NCBI GenBank assembly: GCA_007126995.1
Contig: SLAD01000261.1
Coordinates: forward strand, 1-8,756
Length of the DNA: 8,756 bases
Origin: Kiritimatiellia bacterium
Lineage (GTDB): Bacteria; Verrucomicrobiota; Kiritimatiellia; SLAD01
Direction of reading: 5' to 3'
The translations under genes were made by a program, and so were the position numbers. Positions 5,149 to 8,756 of this stretch are shown piece after piece. Every line of letters starts with the position of its first letter. The first letter of the stretch is position 1. The notes under the pieces are model-generated. The model worked only from the letters and a program-made list of their open reading frames with translations, had not been told where the DNA came from and searched no databases.

Positions 5149-5433
5149 TCAGGTCAAATCAATCGAATCCCCGTCCTTCAGCGTCACAATCGCACGCTTG
5201 AATCCGGGTGTACGGCCATAGCGCATGGTGCGTTCGCGCTTCTGCTTGCCCTTGCGACGCAGGGTATTCACTTTCTCTACATGGACACCGAACAATTCTT
5301 CCACTGCCCGTTTTATGTCCAGCTTATTGGCGTCTTCAAACACCTTGAACAGGTACTTGTTCTCCGCCTCCATCAGGCGGGTACCCTTTTCAGTGATCAC
5401 CAATGTCTTTACAATGCTTTGTGCTTCTTTCAT
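5149..5433 (-). CDS. rplW: 50S ribosomal protein L23
   Basis: L23 sits at the mouth of the exit tunnel and docks trigger factor and SRP. The 94-residue product is of normal length. It has the N-terminal helix with LVITEKGTRLMEAENKYLF, then DIKRAVEELFGVHVEKVNTL, the basic loop RRKGKQKRERTMRYGRTPGFKRAIVTL and a short acidic tail DGDSIDLT. It starts at an ATG overlapping the rplD stop (ATGA). It ends in TGA directly followed by TGAGGA, so the rplB ribosome binding site begins at the stop of rplW. Confidence 0.98.
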   Translation of the reverse strand: MKEAQSIVKTLVITEKGTRLMEAENKYLFKVFEDANKLDIKRAVEELFGVHVEKVNTLRRKGKQKRERTMRYGRTPGFKRAIVTLKDGDSIDLT

Positions 5434-6074
5434 CCCTTCCTCCCGGCGGCGGCCTTGAGGCGATCAGCCAGCACGTCCAATCCTTTGCGCGTTACCAAGA
5501 CCAGCGGATACCGCAGCAGCTCATATACATTCACGTGATGAGCCGTCGTGACATGCACGCGCGGGATGTTCCGAGCCGATAGACGCACGTTCTCGATCGA
5601 CTCTTCGCAAACAATCAGCGCACCCTTTTCCGCGCCCAGCGCCTTCAAGGCCGAGGCCATATCCTTGGTCTTCGGCGCATCCAGCGAGAGATCATCGATC
5701 ACAATCAGTTCACCAGCGGAAATCTTGTCGCTCAACGCACGCTGAAAGGCCAAGCGCGCCACGCGACGCGGTAAACGGCGATCAAAGACCCGCGGACGGG
5801 GCCCGAACGCCACCGAGCCACCGCGCCAGACCGGCGATTGCTGATAGCCTGCGCGGGCGCGACCGGTACCCTTTTGCTTCCACGGCTTGCTGCCGGTGCC
5901 CGCGACTTCACCCTTGCTCAAGGTGGACGCGGTACCTGCGCGTTGATTCTGCTGATAAGCGACGACCGCCTCGTACACCGCTTGATGCCCTTTGTCGTAA
6001 ATCAGGAGGTCATCGCTGATCTCGACTTCGCCGGCATCGCTGCCCTGCATATTTTTTACCGGAATTTTACTCAT
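5430..6074 (-). CDS. rplD: 50S ribosomal protein L4
   Basis: L4 binds 23S rRNA and sends a loop into the peptide exit tunnel, where with L22 it forms the constriction. In E. coli it also represses the S10 operon through a leader that is absent here. The product is 214 residues. The tunnel loop is clear: GTGSKPWKQKGTGRARAG followed by SPVWRGGSVAFGP (about 59-91). The C-terminal Rossmann-like part includes GELIVIDDL and VNVYELLRYPLVLVT. The ATG overlaps the rplC stop by 4 nt (ATGA), and its own TGA overlaps the rplW ATG in the same way. The three genes rplC-rplD-rplW are therefore likely coupled. No abnormality was seen. Confidence 0.98.
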   Translation of the reverse strand: MSKIPVKNMQGSDAGEVEISDDLLIYDKGHQAVYEAVVAYQQNQRAGTASTLSKGEVAGTGSKPWKQKGTGRARAGYQQSPVWRGGSVAFGPRPRVFDRRLPRRVARLAFQRALSDKISAGELIVIDDLSLDAPKTKDMASALKALGAEKGALIVCEESIENVRLSARNIPRVHVTTAHHVNVYELLRYPLVLVTRKGLDVLADRLKAAAGRKG

Positions 6075-6712
6075 GATGCCTTCGCCGCCTTCTTGATCGC
6101 TTTCCGCACCATCACCAAACCACCCGTCGGCCCCGGCACGGCGCCTTCTACCAGAATCACATTGTCGTCCGGGCGGACCTGCACCACGCGCAGGTTCTGC
6201 GTCGTGACCCGGTCGCTGCCCATGTGGCCGGGCATTTTCTTGCCCTTGAACACGCGGGCGGGACTAACCTTCATACCGATTGAGCCGGGCCCGCGATGGG
6301 TGCCCGACCCGTGGCTGGCGCGACCGCCGCCGAAATTGTAGCGCTTCACGACCCCCTGAAAGCCGCGGCCCTTGGTGGTGCCCGTCACATCAACGTACGC
6401 AACGTCTTCAAACAGCGACGCCGTGACCTGATCGCCGGCCTTCACCTCTTCGTCCGCCGCGATTTCAACCTCGCGCAACACGCGCACCGGCTCGACGCCG
6501 GCTTTCTCGAGGTGTCCCAGGGCGGGTTTGTTCAGGCGCTGCTTTTTCTGCGGCCCGTACCCGAGCTGGGCGGCGGCGTAGCCATCCTTTTCAATCGTCT
6601 TCACCTGTACGACCGTACAGGGCCCGACTTCCAGCACCGTCACATTTGATTGACGGCCCTGCTCATCGAAGACCTGGGTCATACCCACTTTTTTGCCAAT
6701 TATCTCGTTCAT
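6071..6712 (-). CDS. rplC: 50S ribosomal protein L3
   Basis: L3 is an early-assembling 23S rRNA binder whose extended loop reaches towards the peptidyl transferase centre. The 213-residue product starts with IGKKVGMTQVFDEQG, has the central signature DVTGTTKGRGFQGVVKRY (about 109-126), the glycine-rich loop with HGSGTHRGPGSIG, and VFKGKKMPGHMG, and ends with a lysine/alanine-rich tail. The glutamine that PrmB methylates in E. coli (Q150, in GQNQTPG) is valine here (GMKVSPA), as in many bacteria outside Gammaproteobacteria. The ATG lies 5 nt after the rpsJ TGA with no strong Shine-Dalgarno sequence, which suggests translational coupling. The stop overlaps the rplD start as ATGA. Confidence 0.98.
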   Translation of the reverse strand: MNEIIGKKVGMTQVFDEQGRQSNVTVLEVGPCTVVQVKTIEKDGYAAAQLGYGPQKKQRLNKPALGHLEKAGVEPVRVLREVEIAADEEVKAGDQVTASLFEDVAYVDVTGTTKGRGFQGVVKRYNFGGGRASHGSGTHRGPGSIGMKVSPARVFKGKKMPGHMGSDRVTTQNLRVVQVRPDDNVILVEGAVPGPTGGLVMVRKAIKKAAKAS

Positions 6713-6717
6713 GTCGC

Positions 6718-7026
6718 TCAGATCTTGATCGTAATGTCCACACCGGCCGGCAGGTTGAGCTTTTTCAACTCATCCACGGTCTGTGCAGTTGGATTGATGA
6801 TGTCGAGCAGCCGCTTGTGCGTACGAATTTCGAACTGCTCCATGGATTTTTTGTCCACGTGCGGACTGCGGTTCACGCTGTAACGCTCAATTTTCGTCGG
6901 CATGGGAATAGGACCGGCAACCCGCGCACCGGTGCGCTTGGCCGTTTCCACAATGTCCGCGGTGGATACATCCAGCACCCGATGATCGAATGCTTTCAAC
7001 CCAATTCGTATTCGTTGTCCATTCAT
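6718..7026 (-). CDS. rpsJ: 30S ribosomal protein S10
   Basis: S10 is a 30S head protein; in many bacteria it also pairs with NusG/NusB in antitermination. The 102-residue product has the family pattern throughout: RIRIGLKAFDHRVLD at the start, RTGARVAGPIPMPTK, then SPHVDKKSMEQFEIRTHKRLLDI, and ends PAGVDITIKI. The start is taken as ATG at 7026. A GTG two codons upstream (7032) is also open, but the Shine-Dalgarno-like AGGGA (7040..7036) is 9 nt from the ATG and only 3 nt from the GTG. That AGGGA overlaps the fusA TAG stop, so rpsJ is probably translated in step with fusA. There is no tuf gene between them and no long S10 leader. The TGA stop is 5 nt before rplC. Confidence 0.98.
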   Translation of the reverse strand: MNGQRIRIGLKAFDHRVLDVSTADIVETAKRTGARVAGPIPMPTKIERYSVNRSPHVDKKSMEQFEIRTHKRLLDIINPTAQTVDELKKLNLPAGVDITIKI

Positions 7027-7038
7027 ATGCACTATTCC

Positions 7039-8756
7039 CTACCGGTTTAAAATCGCCTCATGCATGGTTGGCGGTACCACTTCAAATGATTTTGGCTGCA
7101 TCGAGTAACTCGCGCGACCTCGACTCAACGAGCGAATCGCCGTGGCATACCCAAATAACTCCGCGAGCGGCACGGTTGCACGAATAATCTGGCCACCTTC
7201 GTGTGCCACCACTTCGTGCACTTGCCCCCTGCGGCTGTTTATGTCTCCCAGCAGATCTCCCAGATGCTCGTCCGGCGTAATGACTTCCAAGTCCATCACC
7301 GGCTCCAGCAAAGTGGGCGATGCTGCCTTTGCACCCTCGCGCAGGGCCATCACAGCCGCCGTGCGAAACGCTACCTCCGTGGAATCCACCGGATGGAAAC
7401 TACCGCCAATCACACACACGTCCACATCGATTAACGGATAGTTCCCAAGTATCCCCGTTATCAGCGCGTCATGCAGACCATCCTTTACCGCCTGGCGGAA
7501 TTCATTCGGGATGGCCGTCGTCGGCACCTCAAACGTGACTTGGTTTCCATCACCCCGGGAACGAGGAGCGAGGCGAACTATCACATGACCAAACTGCCCA
7601 TGTCCACCAATTTCTCGCTGAAAAGTGAAATTTCCTTCCGCCGCGGCCAAAATGCCCTCGCGATAGGCCACCACCGGGCGTCCGGCATTGGCCTGCACCT
7701 TAAATTCGCGGAACATCCGGTCCTTAATGATCTCCAAATGCAGCTCGCCCATGCCGCTAATGATGGTCTGCCCCGTATCTTCATTCATGGAAATACGGAA
7801 CGTGGGATCCTCTTCGGCCAGAGACTGCAAGGCATCCTGCAGCGAAGCCTTGTCCGCCTGCGTTTTGGGCTCAATCGACATGGAAATGACCGGCTCGGGA
7901 AATTCGATCGATTCCAACACAATGGGATCATTCTCCGCGCACAGCGTGTCGCCGGTGGAGGTTTGCTTCAGACCGACCAACCCGCCGATTTCACCGGAAT
8001 ACAAGGCCTCGCAATCCTCGCGCGCATTCGCATGCAAACGCACAATGCGCCCGACCCGCTCGCGCTTGCGCGTGCGCGGATTAAACACATTCATGCCCTT
8101 CTTCAGCACCCCGGAATAGACGCGCACGAAAAATAGTTTCCCGACATAGGAATCATGCGCGATTTTGAAAGCCAACGCGCTCAGCGGTTCAAAGTCGTTG
8201 GCATGCCGCTCAACCGACTCGTCATTTTGGGGTTTCTTCCCGACAATGGCCGGCACATCGGGCGGCGACGGCAAATAATCGACCACGGCGTCGACCAGTG
8301 GCTGGATCCCCTTGTTCTTCAAGGAGGAGCCGCACAATACCGGCACCAAAGCCTGCGCCAAGGCCGCTCGACGCAACCCGGCTTTCAGGATCGGCACCGG
8401 CACATCGGAATTCTCCATGTAGGCTTCCAGCACGGCCTCGTCCGATTCGGCCACCACTTCAATCATACGCGCCCGGGCCGCTTCCGCCTCGGCCAGTTGA
8501 TCGGCGGGTACATCGACTTCGTCCCACTTGGCGCCCTGTTCCGTGTCGCTGAAGATCAGCGCCTTCATGTTGACGAGATCGATCACGCCGCGAAATTGGT
8601 CTTCCGCGCCCACCGGTAACTGTATCGGGATCGGGTTGACCGCTAATTTTTCCCGGATGCTGCGGACCGCTGCTTGGAAATTCGCGCCTTTGCGGTCCAT
8701 TTTGTTGATGAAGGCCAGACACGGAATACGATAACGGCGCGCCTGCCGCCAGACGG
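7039..8756 (-). CDS. fusA: Elongation factor G, 5'-truncated by window edge
   Basis: EF-G is the GTPase that drives translocation of tRNA and mRNA on the ribosome and works with RRF in ribosome recycling. About 571 residues are visible. Compared with E. coli EF-G, roughly the first 120-125 residues (P-loop, switch I, DTPGH) lie beyond the window. Counting from the first whole codon (Val, 8754..8752), the G4 motif NKMDR is at 17-21 and a G5-like CGSSLKNKG near 141-149. Domain II begins near FEPLSALAFK (about 188) and domain III holds GMGELHLEII. Domain IV has GGHGQFGH (about 383) and the tip loop SFHPVDSTE (about 452), which keeps the tip histidine. Domain V has FGYATAIRSLSRGRASY. No frameshift is seen. 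Reading continues upstream of the internal ATG at 8700, so that ATG is not the start. The gene ends with TAG, 12 nt before rpsJ. The domain IV segment TTAIPNEFRQAVKDG departs from the usual GG-IP-EYIPAV-KG. Identification is secure; the EF-G subclass is not settled. Confidence 0.98.
   Translation of the reverse strand, partial: VWRQARRYRIPCLAFINKMDRKGANFQAAVRSIREKLAVNPIPIQLPVGAEDQFRGVIDLVNMKALIFSDTEQGAKWDEVDVPADQLAEAEAARARMIEVVAESDEAVLEAYMENSDVPVPILKAGLRRAALAQALVPVLCGSSLKNKGIQPLVDAVVDYLPSPPDVPAIVGKKPQNDESVERHANDFEPLSALAFKIAHDSYVGKLFFVRVYSGVLKKGMNVFNPRTRKRERVGRIVRLHANAREDCEALYSGEIGGLVGLKQTSTGDTLCAENDPIVLESIEFPEPVISMSIEPKTQADKASLQDALQSLAEEDPTFRISMNEDTGQTIISGMGELHLEIIKDRMFREFKVQANAGRPVVAYREGILAAAEGNFTFQREIGGHGQFGHVIVRLAPRSRGDGNQVTFEVPTTAIPNEFRQAVKDGLHDALITGILGNYPLIDVDVCVIGGSFHPVDSTEVAFRTAAVMALREGAKAASPTLLEPVMDLEVITPDEHLGDLLGDINSRRGQVHEVVAHEGGQIIRATVPLAELFGYATAIRSLSRGRASYSMQPKSFEVVPPTMHEAILNR

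Noticed and set aside
4322..5221. A 299-codon open frame on the plus strand opposite rplB and the start of rplW
   Set aside because: It lies fully antisense to a near-universal gene. The product is rich in His, Arg, Ala and Gly with no recognisable domain, as expected from the complement of G+C-biased codons.
7024..7032. GTG at 7032 as the rpsJ start
   Set aside because: The Shine-Dalgarno AGGGA would be only 3 nt away; the ATG at 7026 has 9-nt spacing and gives the family's usual N-terminus.
7471..8136. A 221-codon open frame on the plus strand opposite fusA
   Set aside because: It is antisense to clearly conserved EF-G domains, has no domain of its own and no convincing ribosome binding context.

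Overview
The window is one run of translation genes, all on the minus strand, so transcription goes from high to low coordinates. It starts inside fusA (elongation factor G, 5' end beyond base 8756) and continues through the S10 and spc ribosomal protein clusters: rpsJ, rplC, rplD, rplW, rplB, rpsS, rplV, rpsC, rplP, rpmC, rpsQ, rplN, rplX, rplE, rpsN and rpsH. rpsH ends 5 bases before the other edge, and rplF would be the expected next gene. All sixteen ribosomal protein genes look full length and intact. I see no rRNA, tRNA, mobile element or CRISPR.

Packing is very tight. Most junctions are 3 to 31 nt, or are ATGA or TGATG overlaps. fusA runs straight into rpsJ with 12 nt between them, with no tuf gene and no room for an S10 leader. 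The usual S10/spc border (rpsQ to rplN) is only 31 nt. The str, S10 and spc clusters therefore look like one continuous transcription unit.

The one exception is a gap of about 205 nt between rpsS and rplV (3814..4018). It holds no gene. It does hold a candidate sigma-70-type promoter with an A/T-rich upstream tract, and four stem-loops in tandem that end just before the rplV ribosome binding site. It is the only place in the window with room for leader-type control and is the main item for follow-up. The fold and the promoter were found by eye, not computed.

Organism: a bacterium of moderate to high G+C. The fusA-rpsJ junction without tuf, the short zinc-type S14, and the L2 C-terminal motif with HPMGGGEGR suggest the Planctomycetota-Verrucomicrobiota-Chlamydiota group, perhaps near Verrucomicrobiota or Kiritimatiellota. 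The FCB group shares some of these traits, so the placement is tentative. Two genes, rpsC and rpsN, must start at TTG. Apart from the rpsS-rplV gap this is a conventional housekeeping region, and I found no new defence, mobile or biosynthetic system.
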